Source: Streptomyces sp. Ru72 (GTDB taxonomy: Bacteria > Actinomycetota > Actinomycetes > Streptomycetales > Streptomycetaceae). Taken from it: a DNA stretch of 61,701 bases. A program made the position numbers and the translations under genes. The stretch is from positions 1 to 61,701 of the forward strand of contig NZ_PQSR01000036.1 in the NCBI RefSeq assembly GCF_002920635.1, read 5' to 3'. Below are positions 15,663 to 23,985 of the stretch, in pieces (positions within the stretch are counted from its first letter, which is position 1; the number at the start of each line of letters is the position of its first letter). The notes under the pieces are model-generated. The model searched no databases and was not told where the DNA came from. It was given only the letters and a program-made list of their open reading frames with translations.

Positions 15663-17042
15663 TCACATCTCGAACGACTCGTGATGGATGCGTCGGGCGG
15701 GGACCCCCGCGCCGCGCAGTGCTTCGTACACCTGCTGAGCGAAGCCGGGCGGCCCGCACATGAAGACGTCGTGGCGGTCGATGTCCGGCAGCTTCCGGCT
15801 CAGGGTCTCCGCCGAGATGTCGGGGCGCTCCCCGTCCGGGCTGTTGACCGCGTACATCAGCCGTGCGCCGCGCTCCTCCGCGATCTGCGCCAGCTCGTCC
15901 CACAGGGCCAGATCCTGGGTCGTGTTGGCGCGGTAGAGGAGGGTGATGTCGCCGGGGGCGCCCGGCAGCGTCTCGAACAGGGCCCGCATCGGCGTGATGC
16001 CGACACCGCCGGCCACCAGCAGCACCTTGCCCCGGCTGCGCCGGTCGGCGGTCAGCGCCCCGTACGGGCCCTCCGCCCACACCCGCGTCCCGGGTTCGAG
16101 GTCCCGCAGCGCGGAGCTGTGGTCGCCGATCGCCTTGACGGTGATCCGGAGCATGTTCGGGCGGGGCGCCGCCGACAGGGAGTACGGGTGCGAGCTGAAC
16201 CGCATCCCGGGCGCGAGGAACCGCCAGCGGAAGAACTGCCCGGCCTCCGCACCCATCCGGTGCAGTCTCCGCCCCGTCATCAGCACCGACACCACCCCGG
16301 GCGTCTCCTCGATGACCGCCTCCACCCGCAGCCGGTGCCGCAGGTTGAGTCGGACCGGGGTGAGGATCCGGTACCAGAGCACCAGCGCGGTCACCGAGCC
16401 GTACAACGCGTACCAGGCGGTCTTCGCCTCCGGTTGCACGGCGAACTCGTTGCCCGTCGACAGCTGGTGCCAGAACGACAGGTACGTGGCCGCGTAGGCG
16501 AGCAGGTGGACGTGGTACCAGAGGTCGTAGGAGATCCTGCGCCGGACCGGTCCGATCGAGAGAAGGCCGATGAGAACCAGCAGTCCCGTGCCGATGGCGG
16601 CCTTGCCCACGTCCGGCAGCTGGTCGATCGAGTCGAGGGTCTGCTGGACGATCCCGCCGAGCCCCTTGCCGCTCTGCAGGGCGTAGCCCCACATGGTCAG
16701 GAACAGGTGGGCGAGGACCAGGCAGATGGTGTACCGGCCGGTCATGGCGTGCCAGCGGGCGACCCGGTCGGAGCCGACCCGGCGCTCCAGCGCGGGCACC
16801 CGGGCCATCTGCAGCACCACCAGGGCCATCAGATAGCCGGCGAGCAGGCCGGTGATCCGTCCCGCGTTGAGGATTCTGCTGTTGTTGTCGGCGATGGACG
16901 GCGTGTTCGTCCACCAGAGCCAGATGACGCCCGCCGCGCCCGCCCAGACGGCGAGCAGCAGCGGGACGGCGGGGGAGCGGCGTGGGCGGATGGCGCGCAT
17001 CGTCTGGCGCCGCGCGGCGCGGCCACCGGCGATCGTGGACAC
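15663..17042 (-). CDS. Ferric-reductase-like membrane NAD(P)H oxidoreductase (copy 1)
   Basis: The protein has 459 residues. The N-terminal half has about six helices, including ITGLLAGYLMALVVLQMARV and LWYHVHLLAYAATYLSFW. His residues in RWHAMTGRYT, LAHLFLT, YHVHLL and FWHQL could ligate heme. The C-terminal half is a ferredoxin-reductase module: HPYSLSAAP (FAD), LLVAGGVGITPMRALFE (NAD(P)H) and VFMCGPPGFAQQVYEAL. Such proteins carry electrons from cytoplasmic NAD(P)H across the membrane. The GTG at 17042 is preceded by GGAGGAG. It lies between the two FMN-binding genes and is paralogous to the copy at 17663-19012; both end in RRIHHESFE(M/L). Confidence 0.9.
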   Translation of the reverse strand: MSTIAGGRAARRQTMRAIRPRRSPAVPLLLAVWAGAAGVIWLWWTNTPSIADNNSRILNAGRITGLLAGYLMALVVLQMARVPALERRVGSDRVARWHAMTGRYTICLVLAHLFLTMWGYALQSGKGLGGIVQQTLDSIDQLPDVGKAAIGTGLLVLIGLLSIGPVRRRISYDLWYHVHLLAYAATYLSFWHQLSTGNEFAVQPEAKTAWYALYGSVTALVLWYRILTPVRLNLRHRLRVEAVIEETPGVVSVLMTGRRLHRMGAEAGQFFRWRFLAPGMRFSSHPYSLSAAPRPNMLRITVKAIGDHSSALRDLEPGTRVWAEGPYGALTADRRSRGKVLLVAGGVGITPMRALFETLPGAPGDITLLYRANTTQDLALWDELAQIAEERGARLMYAVNSPDGERPDISAETLSRKLPDIDRHDVFMCGPPGFAQQVYEALRGAGVPARRIHHESFEM

Positions 17043-17124
17043 GGTCTCCTCCGTGTTCCTTCATGGGGCGGGTGAGGCCAGTGGCCCCCTTGGCCCAGAG
17101 GTACGTGGCGCAGCCGCGGTGCGT

Positions 17125-17655
17125 TCAACCCTTCACGGAGTCCAGCGCCGACTGGAGTGACTGCTGGTAACCCTGACTCGTGTAAGTGGCGCCGGAGACC
17201 ACGTCGATGTTCGCGCTCTGCGCCGCCAGTGCCTCCCGGTTCAGCTGCGGGACGGCATAGCTGTTGATCTCCTGGTCCCTCGGGCTGTCCTGCGGGTAGG
17301 CGACCGCCGTGACGTCGGTGAGCTTCCCGTTCGTCACCGTGATCCGGACCTGGACGGGGCCGTAGCGGGTCTCGACGGAGTCGCCGGTGACGGTCCTGGT
17401 GCCGGTCGTGGCCGATCCGCCGGAACTGGACCCGCTGGACCCGCTGGACCCGCTCGAGCTGCTCGACCCGCTCGAACCGGTGGACCCCCCGGACCCGGCC
17501 GACACGCCCGCACTGCTCGACGGCGCGGGCGCGGCCGCGGCGATGCCGGGCGACGAGTGCGGCTTCATCGACAGCAGCAGCACCATGCCGGAGACGGTCG
17601 CGGCGCCCGCCAGCACCATCCGGCGCAGCGGGCTCTTCCTCTTCAACGCGTGCAT
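17125..17655 (-). CDS. Secreted/anchored protein with one FMN-binding domain
   Basis: The protein has 176 residues. A basic start and a hydrophobic segment (MVLAGAATVSGMVLLLSM, about 13-30) form a signal anchor. A low-complexity Ser/Gly linker of about 40 residues leads to one FMN-bind domain ending in DVVSGATYTSQGYQQSLQSA, with the ApbE target Thr. The linker is encoded by short direct repeats of CTGGACCCG on the plus strand. Start at 17655 is 7 bp after the stop of the second ferric-reductase-like gene, so the two are coupled. The domain is clearly related to those of the two-domain protein downstream but more divergent, so it is an older paralogue. Confidence 0.9.
   Translation of the reverse strand: MHALKRKSPLRRMVLAGAATVSGMVLLLSMKPHSSPGIAAAAPAPSSSAGVSAGSGGSTGSSGSSSSSGSSGSSGSSSGGSATTGTRTVTGDSVETRYGPVQVRITVTNGKLTDVTAVAYPQDSPRDQEINSYAVPQLNREALAAQSANIDVVSGATYTSQGYQQSLQSALDSVKG
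17425..17480. repeat. Short direct repeats encoding a Ser/Gly linker
   Basis: Three perfect consecutive 9-bp units (CTGGACCCG on the plus strand) are followed by degenerate copies. They encode the Ser/Gly spacer of the single-domain FMN-binding protein. Such tracts change length by slippage, which would alter the reach of the flavin domain from the membrane. Confidence 0.6.
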
Positions 17656-17662
17656 GACTGCC

Positions 17663-19012
17663 TCACAGCTCGAACGACTCGTGGTGGATACGGCGGTCGG
17701 GGACCCCGGCCGCCCGCAGCGCCTCGTACATGTCCTCCGCGAACCGCGGCGGGCCGCACAGGTACACGTCGTGGTCGGCGAGCTCGGGCACGGCGCCGTG
17801 CAGTGCGCCGGGGGTGAGGCGGGGCCGCGAGCCGTCCTCGCCGTTGAGGGCGTACAGCACCTTGGCGCCGCGCCAGCGGGCTATGGACTCCAGCTCGCCG
17901 CCCAGCGCCAGATCCTCCGCCGAGCGCGCCCGGTACAGCAGCGTCACCTCACCCGGCAGCGTCTCGAACAGGGCGCGCAGCGGGGTGACGCCGACGCCGC
18001 CCGCGATCAGCAGGGACCTGCCGGTGGTCTGCCGGTCGGCGGTCAGCGACCCGTACGGGCCCTCCGCCCACACCCGGGTGCCCGGCCGCAGCAGGGCCAC
18101 CGAGGTGCTGTGGTCCCCGAGCGCCTTGACGGTGATGCGCAGCTGCGTGCGGCGGGGCGGTGCCGACAGCGAGTAGGGCGTGGACGTCCAGCGCAGCCCG
18201 TCCATGAGGAACCGCCAGCGGAAGAACTGCCCCGGCTCGGCGCCCAGTTCGTCCAGGTGCCGGCCGCGCATGACGACCGACCACACGTCCGGCGCCTCCT
18301 CGTGCACCGACTCCACGCGCAGCCGGTGGCGCAGGTTCAGGCGCACCGGGGTGAGAAGGCGGAACCAGACCACCAGGGCCGCGACGCCCAGGTAGAGCGC
18401 GTACCAGGCGGCCTGCGCGACCGGGTTCCCGGTGAACTCGGCGCCCAGCGCGAGCTGATGACCGAAGGCCAGGAACACGGCCGCATACGTCAGCAGGTGC
18501 ACGTAGTACCAGAACTCATGGCCGACCTTTCGGCGCACGGCCCGCGCCGAGGTGATCCCGACGGCGAACAGGATGATCGTCCCGATGGTGGCCTTCAGCA
18601 TCTCCGGGTAGTCCAGGACCACCGTGACCGTCTCGTGCACGAGCGAGGCCCGGTCCTGGGCGGCGTACCCGGCCAGGATCAGCACGATGTGCGCGACGAG
18701 CAGACAGACGGTGTACCGCCCGGCCATCGCGTGCCAGCGCGCCACCCGGTCCGAGCCGATCCGCCGCTCGAGGAGCGGCACGCGGGCCATCAGGCCCACG
18801 AGCACCGCGCAGGAGTACCCGCACAGCAGCCCCGCGATCCGCCCGGCCCCGGTCAGCCAGCCCGCCGTGCCCACCACCGAGCCGGTGCTCTGCCACCACA
18901 GGGCCACCACGGCGGCGGCCCCGGCCCACAGCAGGGCCAGCAGGGCGGCCGCCGGAGAGCGCCGGACGACCGGCGGCGAAGGTGGCGCCTGCTGCTGGTA
19001 GACCGTGGTCAT
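17663..19012 (-). CDS. Ferric-reductase-like membrane NAD(P)H oxidoreductase (copy 2)
   Basis: The protein has 449 residues and the same layout as copy 1: about six helices, His in RWHAMAGRYT, VAHIVL, YYVHLLTYAA and FGHQLALG, then TPYSLSAPP (FAD), LLIAGGVGVTPLRALFE (NAD(P)H) and VYLCGPPRFAEDMYEAL. The ATG at 19012 has AAAGGA 7 bp upstream. This is the first gene of a five-gene run on the reverse strand ending with apbE. Direct YTCAG repeats lie 51-87 bp upstream of the start and may be the site of the divergent response regulator. The final acceptor of the electrons is unknown; ferric siderophores, quinones or copper are possible. Confidence 0.9.
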   Translation of the reverse strand: MTTVYQQQAPPSPPVVRRSPAAALLALLWAGAAAVVALWWQSTGSVVGTAGWLTGAGRIAGLLCGYSCAVLVGLMARVPLLERRIGSDRVARWHAMAGRYTVCLLVAHIVLILAGYAAQDRASLVHETVTVVLDYPEMLKATIGTIILFAVGITSARAVRRKVGHEFWYYVHLLTYAAVFLAFGHQLALGAEFTGNPVAQAAWYALYLGVAALVVWFRLLTPVRLNLRHRLRVESVHEEAPDVWSVVMRGRHLDELGAEPGQFFRWRFLMDGLRWTSTPYSLSAPPRRTQLRITVKALGDHSTSVALLRPGTRVWAEGPYGSLTADRQTTGRSLLIAGGVGVTPLRALFETLPGEVTLLYRARSAEDLALGGELESIARWRGAKVLYALNGEDGSRPRLTPGALHGAVPELADHDVYLCGPPRFAEDMYEALRAAGVPDRRIHHESFEL

Positions 19013-19062
19013 GATCTGTTCCTTTCGGGCGTCTCGACGCCGCAACTGTGCAGGCGGAACTT

Positions 19063-19169
19063 CTGAGGCGGCTCTGAGGAGTCTGAGCCTGCGCTGAAGA
19101 CGGCGGCGGAGAAGCGCGCTGGTCAGGGAAGTCGCCCCGGGGCGCCCGAGGCACTCATAGGGAACTCAG
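19063..19169. promoter_or_regulatory. YTCA(G/T) repeats between the redox and two-component operons
   Basis: On the reverse strand, YTCAG hexamers lie at 19063-19068, 19074-19079, 19083-19088 and 19094-19099, with steps of 11, 9 and 11 bp. On the plus strand, ACTCAT and ACTCAG have cores starting at 19154 and 19165, again 11 bp apart. Each set points in the direction of its own operon and lies 50-90 bp before the first codon. OmpR-type regulators bind direct repeats at about this spacing, so this is a candidate operator pair. Confidence 0.5.
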
Positions 19170-19220
19170 AGCGGCCCGCGTCCTCGGCCGCTGCCGGCAG
19201 AGTGGATCCTTGTAAACGCG

Positions 19221-19961
19221 ATGAACACACCCCGCTCCGGCCGCCCCGCCCTCGCCCGCCCCGACGGCACGCCCGTGCGCGTCCTCGTCGTCGACGACGA
19301 CCCCGACCTCGCCGAGGTGCTGTCCGGGGTCCTGCGCTACGAGGGCTGGGAGGTGCGCACCGCCGGTGACGGCGCCGCCGCCGTCGCCGAGGCCCGCGAC
19401 CTGATGCCCGACGCCGTCGTCCTGGACGTGATGCTCCCGGACACCGACGGGTTCGCCGTGCTGCGCGAGCTGCACGCCGTGAAACCGGACGTCTGTGTCC
19501 TCTTCCTCACCGCCCGCGACGCCGTCGAGGACCGCATCGCCGGCATCACGGCGGGTGGCGACGACTACGTGACCAAGCCGTTCAGCCTGGAGGAGGTCGT
19601 CGCGCGCCTGCGTGGCCTGCTGCGCCGGGCCGGTATGGCCCGGCAGCTGGAGGAGGGGCCCCGGCTGACCGTCGGCGACCTGGTCATGGACGAGGAGGCC
19701 CGTGAGGTGATCCGGGCCGGTGAGCTGATCGAGCTGTCACCGACCGAGTTCGAGCTGCTCCGCTTCCTGATGCGCAACCCACGTCGTGTCCTGAGCAAGG
19801 CCCAGATCCTCGACCGGGTCTGGTCCTACGACTTCGGCGGCCAGGCCCATGTCGTCGAGCTGTACATCTCCTACCTGCGCAAGAAGGTGGACGCGGGCCG
19901 CGAGCCCATGATCCACACCGTCCGCGGGGCCGGGTACGTGCTGAAGCCGGTGGCCCGGTGA
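19221..19961 (+). CDS. OmpR-family response regulator
   Basis: The protein has 246 residues. The receiver domain (about 19-135) has the acidic pair VVDDDPD, the phospho-acceptor Asp in VVLDVMLPDTDG, the Thr in LFLTARD and the Lys in YVTKPFS. A winged-helix DNA-binding domain follows (SPTEFELLRFLMRNPRRVLS through HTVRGAGYVLKPV). It overlaps the kinase gene by 4 bp (GTGA), so the pair is co-translated. Its divergence from the flavin redox operon, with repeats between them, suggests that it controls that operon and itself. Confidence 0.95.
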   Translation: MNTPRSGRPALARPDGTPVRVLVVDDDPDLAEVLSGVLRYEGWEVRTAGDGAAAVAEARDLMPDAVVLDVMLPDTDGFAVLRELHAVKPDVCVLFLTARDAVEDRIAGITAGGDDYVTKPFSLEEVVARLRGLLRRAGMARQLEEGPRLTVGDLVMDEEAREVIRAGELIELSPTEFELLRFLMRNPRRVLSKAQILDRVWSYDFGGQAHVVELYISYLRKKVDAGREPMIHTVRGAGYVLKPVAR

Positions 19962-21460
19962 GGGCCCGGCTGCGCGAAGCGGTACGGCGCCTGCCCCGGC
20001 CGCGCACCCTGCGCGCCCGGCTCACCGCCGGGCTCGTCCTGCTGCTGGCGCTCAGCTGCGCCGCCGTCGGGGTGGCCGCCGTGATCGAGTTGAACGGTTT
20101 CCTCACCGGTCGGCTCGACCAGCAACTGCGGGACGTCGGCCCGCGCTTCGCGGCGAGCCTGGAGCACGGTGTCAAACCCTCGGACCACGACGGTGACGAG
20201 CACGCCGACACACGCAAACAGTCCTCCGGCACCTTCGGCGCACGGCTGGTCGGTGACAGGGTCACCAACGTGGGACTGGTGCACCCGGGCAGTGACAGCA
20301 CCGATCTCAGCGCCCCGCTGAGCACGGGGGACGAGCGCACGCTCGCCGCGGTACCCGTGGACGGCAGGGGCCACAGCGTCTGCCTGTCCTCCCTCGGTGA
20401 GTACCGCCTGGTGGCGACCAGCGGAATGGACGGTGACGTACTGATCACCGGGCTGCCGCTCGAGCCGGTGGATGCGGCGGTGCACCGCCTGGAACTGGTC
20501 GCCGCGGTCGTCTTCGGCGCCGCCCTCGCGGTCACCGGTGTCGCGGGCGCCGTGTGGGTTCGCTGGTCCCTGCGACCGCTCAGCCGGGTCGCCGCGACCG
20601 CCACCCGGGTCAGTGAACTCCCGCTCGCCAGCGGCGAGGTCGCCTTGCCGCCGCGCGCCCCCGAGAGCGACCCGCGCAGCGAGGTCGGCCGGGTCGCCGG
20701 CGCCTTCAACCGCATGCTCGGCCATGTCGAGGACGCGCTCACCAAGCGGCACGCCAGCGAGGAGAGGCTGCGCAGCTTCGCCGCCGACGCCAGCCACGAG
20801 CTGCGCACGCCGGTCGCCTCGGTCCGGGGGCACGCCGAACTGGCGCTGCTGCATCCGGGTCCGGTGCCGCCGGAGGTGACCCGCGCCCTGGAACGGATCG
20901 CCTCGGAGTCGGGGCGCATGGGCGAGATGGTCGACGATCTGCTGCTGTTGGCCCGCCTGGACGCGGGCCGCCCCCTGGAGCGGCGCCCTGTCGACCTCAC
21001 CCGCCTGGTCCTCGACGCGGTCACGGACGCGCGGGCCGCGGGCCCCGGCCACGGCTGGACGATGGAGCTGCCGCAGGAGCCGCTGACGGTGACGGGGGAC
21101 GCGTACCGCCTCCATCAGGTGCTGGCGAACCTGTTGGCCAACGCGCGTCTGCACACACCTGTGGGCACCAAGGTGACCGTATCCCTGGAGACGGACGGCA
21201 CGACGGCCGTCCTCAGGGTCCACGACGACGGACCGGGGATCCCCGCCGAGATCCAGCCGGGTGTGTTCGAACGCTTCACCCGCGCCGAACACCGCCGCCG
21301 CCCGGACCACCAGGGCGGCGGCGCGGGCCTGGGCCTGTCCATCGTGGCGGCGGTGACGGAGGCGCACGGCGGGAGCGTGAGCCTGGAGAGCCGCCCGGGG
21401 GCGACGACGTTCACGGTGCACCTGCCTGCCGCCGGCCCGGGCCGCTCTAGTAACGAGTGA
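19958..21460 (+). CDS. Sensor histidine kinase
   Basis: The protein has 500 residues. TM1 lies at about 24-44, an extracytoplasmic sensor segment of about 130 residues follows, and TM2 lies at about 178-202. Then come a HAMP domain, the H box DASHELRTPVASVRGH with the phospho-His, the N box ANLLANARLHTPVG, and the DDGPGIP and GGGAGLGLSIV ATP-binding motifs. It acts in the membrane and phosphorylates the upstream-encoded regulator. The sensor segment has no recognised domain; SVCLSSLGEYRLVATSG may form a small PAS-like sheet, but this is a guess. The signal could be redox state or envelope stress. Its last 14 bp overlap the convergent L,D-transpeptidase gene. Confidence 0.93.
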   Translation: MRARLREAVRRLPRPRTLRARLTAGLVLLLALSCAAVGVAAVIELNGFLTGRLDQQLRDVGPRFAASLEHGVKPSDHDGDEHADTRKQSSGTFGARLVGDRVTNVGLVHPGSDSTDLSAPLSTGDERTLAAVPVDGRGHSVCLSSLGEYRLVATSGMDGDVLITGLPLEPVDAAVHRLELVAAVVFGAALAVTGVAGAVWVRWSLRPLSRVAATATRVSELPLASGEVALPPRAPESDPRSEVGRVAGAFNRMLGHVEDALTKRHASEERLRSFAADASHELRTPVASVRGHAELALLHPGPVPPEVTRALERIASESGRMGEMVDDLLLLARLDAGRPLERRPVDLTRLVLDAVTDARAAGPGHGWTMELPQEPLTVTGDAYRLHQVLANLLANARLHTPVGTKVTVSLETDGTTAVLRVHDDGPGIPAEIQPGVFERFTRAEHRRRPDHQGGGAGLGLSIVAAVTEAHGGSVSLESRPGATTFTVHLPAAGPGRSSNE

Positions 21461-22151
21461 TCGCGGTCTCCCCGCTTGCCGTCCCGATGGCGATGTGCGG
21501 CCGGCGCCCGGGATCCGCCCACGTCAGGATCCGCTCCATCGCGTCCTCCGGTACCGACACGCAACCCTCCGTCGCGCCCTTGCCGTTGACGTGCAGGAAG
21601 ATGCCGGCGCCACGGCCGCGCACCGGCAGGTGGTAGTTGAACCCGATGACGAGGGCGTGGTCGTACTGCGGGTCGTACGCGATCAGGTGTTCCGACTCGG
21701 AGGCGCGGCAGTCGGCCGGGAGGGGCTGCGTCCAGCGGTTGTACGAGAGCGAGTCGTTGTCCTGGCACCACCAGGTGTCCTGACGCACCCGCCGGTACGG
21801 CGCCCTCGCACCCGAGGGCGCGGCCTTGATGCCGAATGCGAACGGCAGGTCGTACAGGCCCGTCGGTGTCGTGCTCGTGCCCTGCCGGCGTGAGCCGCCC
21901 TCCACGAGGCCCTTCGCTCCGAAGCGCGCGGGTGCCGAGCCGGCCTTCACCCATCGCCCGCCGCTGCGGTCCCACCAGGTGACCGTGCCCGAGGTCGCTC
22001 CGGTGGTGACGGCCTCCGCGGTGATCAGCTGGGTGCCGCCGCCCGTGTCCGCCATCCGCTCGGGCAGCGGGGCGTCCTCTGCGGGGTCCGGTGCGGCACC
22101 GAGCAGGAGGAGGGAGGCGGAGACGAGAGCGGCGACGACACCGGGGCGCAT
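21447..22151 (-). CDS. Secreted L,D-transpeptidase-like (YkuD) protein
   Basis: The protein has 234 residues with a signal peptide (VVAALVSASLLLLGAAP). The catalytic motif is visible as IFLHVNGKGATEGCVSVPED (His and the nucleophilic Cys). These enzymes form 3-3 cross-links or attach proteins to peptidoglycan outside the membrane; this small form, without an additional domain, is common in Streptomyces and has unproven activity. Other Cys residues (WWCQDND, ADCRASE) could form a disulfide. It is convergent with the sensor kinase and shares 14 bp with it. Confidence 0.88.
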   Translation of the reverse strand: MRPGVVAALVSASLLLLGAAPDPAEDAPLPERMADTGGGTQLITAEAVTTGATSGTVTWWDRSGGRWVKAGSAPARFGAKGLVEGGSRRQGTSTTPTGLYDLPFAFGIKAAPSGARAPYRRVRQDTWWCQDNDSLSYNRWTQPLPADCRASESEHLIAYDPQYDHALVIGFNYHLPVRGRGAGIFLHVNGKGATEGCVSVPEDAMERILTWADPGRRPHIAIGTASGETAITRY

Positions 22152-22154
22152 GCC

Positions 22155-22742
22155 TCAGAACGTAGACGGAGGCAGGGGCAACGGCAGTCCCGGCAGGCCG
22201 TCCAGACTCGTTCGGACGTGTTCTTTCCTCCGGAAGTACTCATCGAGGGAGGCGTCGTCCTCGCGCGCGAAGCGCTTGGCGTGCAGGTCGCGATCCTCTT
22301 CGTAGGCCATGAAGGGCACCGCGTAGCCACAGGTGTCCCGGATCAGCTCGGCGGTCACGACGATGACGGCGCGCAGGCCGTGCGGGACGGGGTCGATGTC
22401 CGGGAAGTGCGTGAGCAGTTCCTTGAAGCGCGGGTCGTCGCGGAAGACCGGCTCGCCGCGGCCGTGCACACGCACGATGTTGGGCGGGCCCTGGAAGGCG
22501 CACCACATGAGGGTGATCCGGCCGTTCTCGCGCAGGTGCGCGATCGTCTCGGCGTTGCTTCCGGCGAAGTCCAGATACGCCACGGTGCGTTCGTCGAGCA
22601 CGGCGAACGAGCCCTTGAGGCCCTTGGGGGAGAGGTTGACCGTGCCGTCGGCCGACAGGGGAGCGGTCGCGGTGAAGAACAGGGGTTGTGCCTCGATGAA
22701 CGTGCGCAGCCTGCCGTCTATGCGCTTATAGGTCTTTCCCAT
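22155..22742 (-). CDS. PPOX-fold (pyridoxamine oxidase-like) flavin/F420 protein
   Basis: The protein has about 195 residues of the split-barrel flavin-binding type. Family segments are KTYKRIDGRLRTFIEAQPLF, ADGTVNLSPKGLKG, VAYLDFAGSNAETIAHLREN and GRITLMWCAFQGPPNIVRVH. Members bind FMN or F420 and often act as reductases of unknown substrate. I chose the ATG at 22742 because the conserved N terminus begins with GKTYKRID; an in-frame ATG at 22763 would add seven residues, and neither has a strong ribosome site. It lies 3 bp upstream of the L,D-transpeptidase gene and may be co-transcribed with it. Confidence 0.85.
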   Translation of the reverse strand: MGKTYKRIDGRLRTFIEAQPLFFTATAPLSADGTVNLSPKGLKGSFAVLDERTVAYLDFAGSNAETIAHLRENGRITLMWCAFQGPPNIVRVHGRGEPVFRDDPRFKELLTHFPDIDPVPHGLRAVIVVTAELIRDTCGYAVPFMAYEEDRDLHAKRFAREDDASLDEYFRRKEHVRTSLDGLPGLPLPLPPSTF

Positions 22743-22880
22743 GTCCACCGAGTATCGGGGCATGTCCTTCGACTGTCTAAGGATTTCTCCGGAACGGCCG
22801 GGGATATCCCTCGAACGGCGGCTTCCGGTCGCTCGTGGCCGCCCCGGCCGGCGCGCGGGGCGGCCACAGCGCCTGTCACG

Positions 22881-23750
22881 TCACTTGGTGAGCGTGCAGG
22901 CGGCCAGGGAGTCCAGACCCTGCGGCTTGGCGGACGTCCGGCCGATCGCGATGGCGATGCGGTCGATGGTGGACTTCCGCTTGTCCGCCAGCGGGCCGAG
23001 GATCGCGTTCTGGACGAAGTTCGGCCCGCCCTGGCCCACCGACGAGACGAGCCGCTTGTCGGCCTCGTCGATCTGGGTGTCGAGCAGGGCCAGATTGCGG
23101 TCGACCTCGGCCTGGGCGGAGGCGGGGATCGCGGGCAGCTTCGACTTGACGTCGGGGCAGGAGATGGTGCCCGCGGCGGCGCTGCCACCGACGGCGTTCC
23201 CCTTGTTGCCGCTGTTGCCCTTGTTGCCCAGGTTCCCCTTGTTGCCGTTGGCGGCGTTCCCGTTGCCGGCGTTGGCGGCGTTCCCGCCGGCCTGCTGGGC
23301 CGCTCCGCCGGCGTTGAGCGTGCACGGCGCCAGCGCGTCCAGTCCCTGCGGCTTGGCGGCGGTGCGGCCGATCGCCGTCGCGATCCGGTTGATCGTCGCC
23401 ACCCGCTTGTCCTTGAGGGGGCCGAGGATTGCGTTGTTGACGAAGTTGGGCCCGCCCTGGCCCACGGTGTCCACCAGGCGCTTGTTGGCCTCGGCGATCT
23501 GGGTGCCGAGCAGCTTGAGGTTGCGGTCCACCTCGTCCCGGGCCGATGCGGGGATCGCGGGGAGCTGCGACTTCACGTCCTGGCAGGTGATCGTGCCGGG
23601 CCCCGCCGCCAGGGTCCGGGCGCCGTTGCTCTTGGACGTCTCCCCGGCGAGGGCGGAACCGGCGATGACCGCACCGGAGAGCACCACAGCGGCGGCGCCG
23701 CCGATGATCGCGACGCGGCGCTTGTTGTACTTCGGAAGAGCCCTGGACAT
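22881..23750 (-). CDS. Secreted protein of two duplicated ~93-residue domains, function unknown
   Basis: The protein has 289 residues. A signal peptide (RRVAIIGGAAAVVLSGAVIAGSALA) is followed by two copies of a helical domain. Each starts with GTI(T/S)C.DVKS.LPAIPASA and ends with KPQGLD.L..CTL, so each has two Cys at its ends that could form a disulfide. By eye the copies are about 80 percent identical. They are joined by a linker rich in Asn, Gly and Lys built from NKG-type units. I do not recognise the domain. The conserved GQGGPNFV.NAILGPL and DKR..TI.RIA.AIGRT segments would serve for a profile search. No genes beside it hint at a function. Confidence 0.85.
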   Translation of the reverse strand: MSRALPKYNKRRVAIIGGAAAVVLSGAVIAGSALAGETSKSNGARTLAAGPGTITCQDVKSQLPAIPASARDEVDRNLKLLGTQIAEANKRLVDTVGQGGPNFVNNAILGPLKDKRVATINRIATAIGRTAAKPQGLDALAPCTLNAGGAAQQAGGNAANAGNGNAANGNKGNLGNKGNSGNKGNAVGGSAAAGTISCPDVKSKLPAIPASAQAEVDRNLALLDTQIDEADKRLVSSVGQGGPNFVQNAILGPLADKRKSTIDRIAIAIGRTSAKPQGLDSLAACTLTK

Positions 23751-23920
23751 GAAGATGCCTCACTCGGGTCGGGGGTGACTGCTGTGACGGACACGGCGGT
23801 CACCGGTGTGACTGCCGTGAAAACGCGGCGCCTGCGTTCGCCGAGAGATACGGGAAAGCGATTGCTCCCGTTCAACGGATGCGCAAAGAGCGGTCGCACG
23901 GCACGTCGCGAGGCGTCGCA

Positions 23921-23960
23921 TTGACGAATCATGCAGAGTTCTGCATACTCATGCATGTCA
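23921..23960 (+). promoter_or_regulatory. argG promoter overlapped by ARG-box-like palindrome
   Basis: TTGACG (23921-23926) and CATACT (23944-23949) are 17 bp apart. The palindrome ATGCAGAGTTCTGCAT (23931-23946) has perfect 7-bp arms, fills most of the spacer and enters the -10. A further CATGCATG follows at about 23949-23956. This is the layout expected for ArgR repression of argG. Confidence 0.7.
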
Positions 23961-23985
23961 GTGAGCGCAGTGTGAGGAGAACCCC

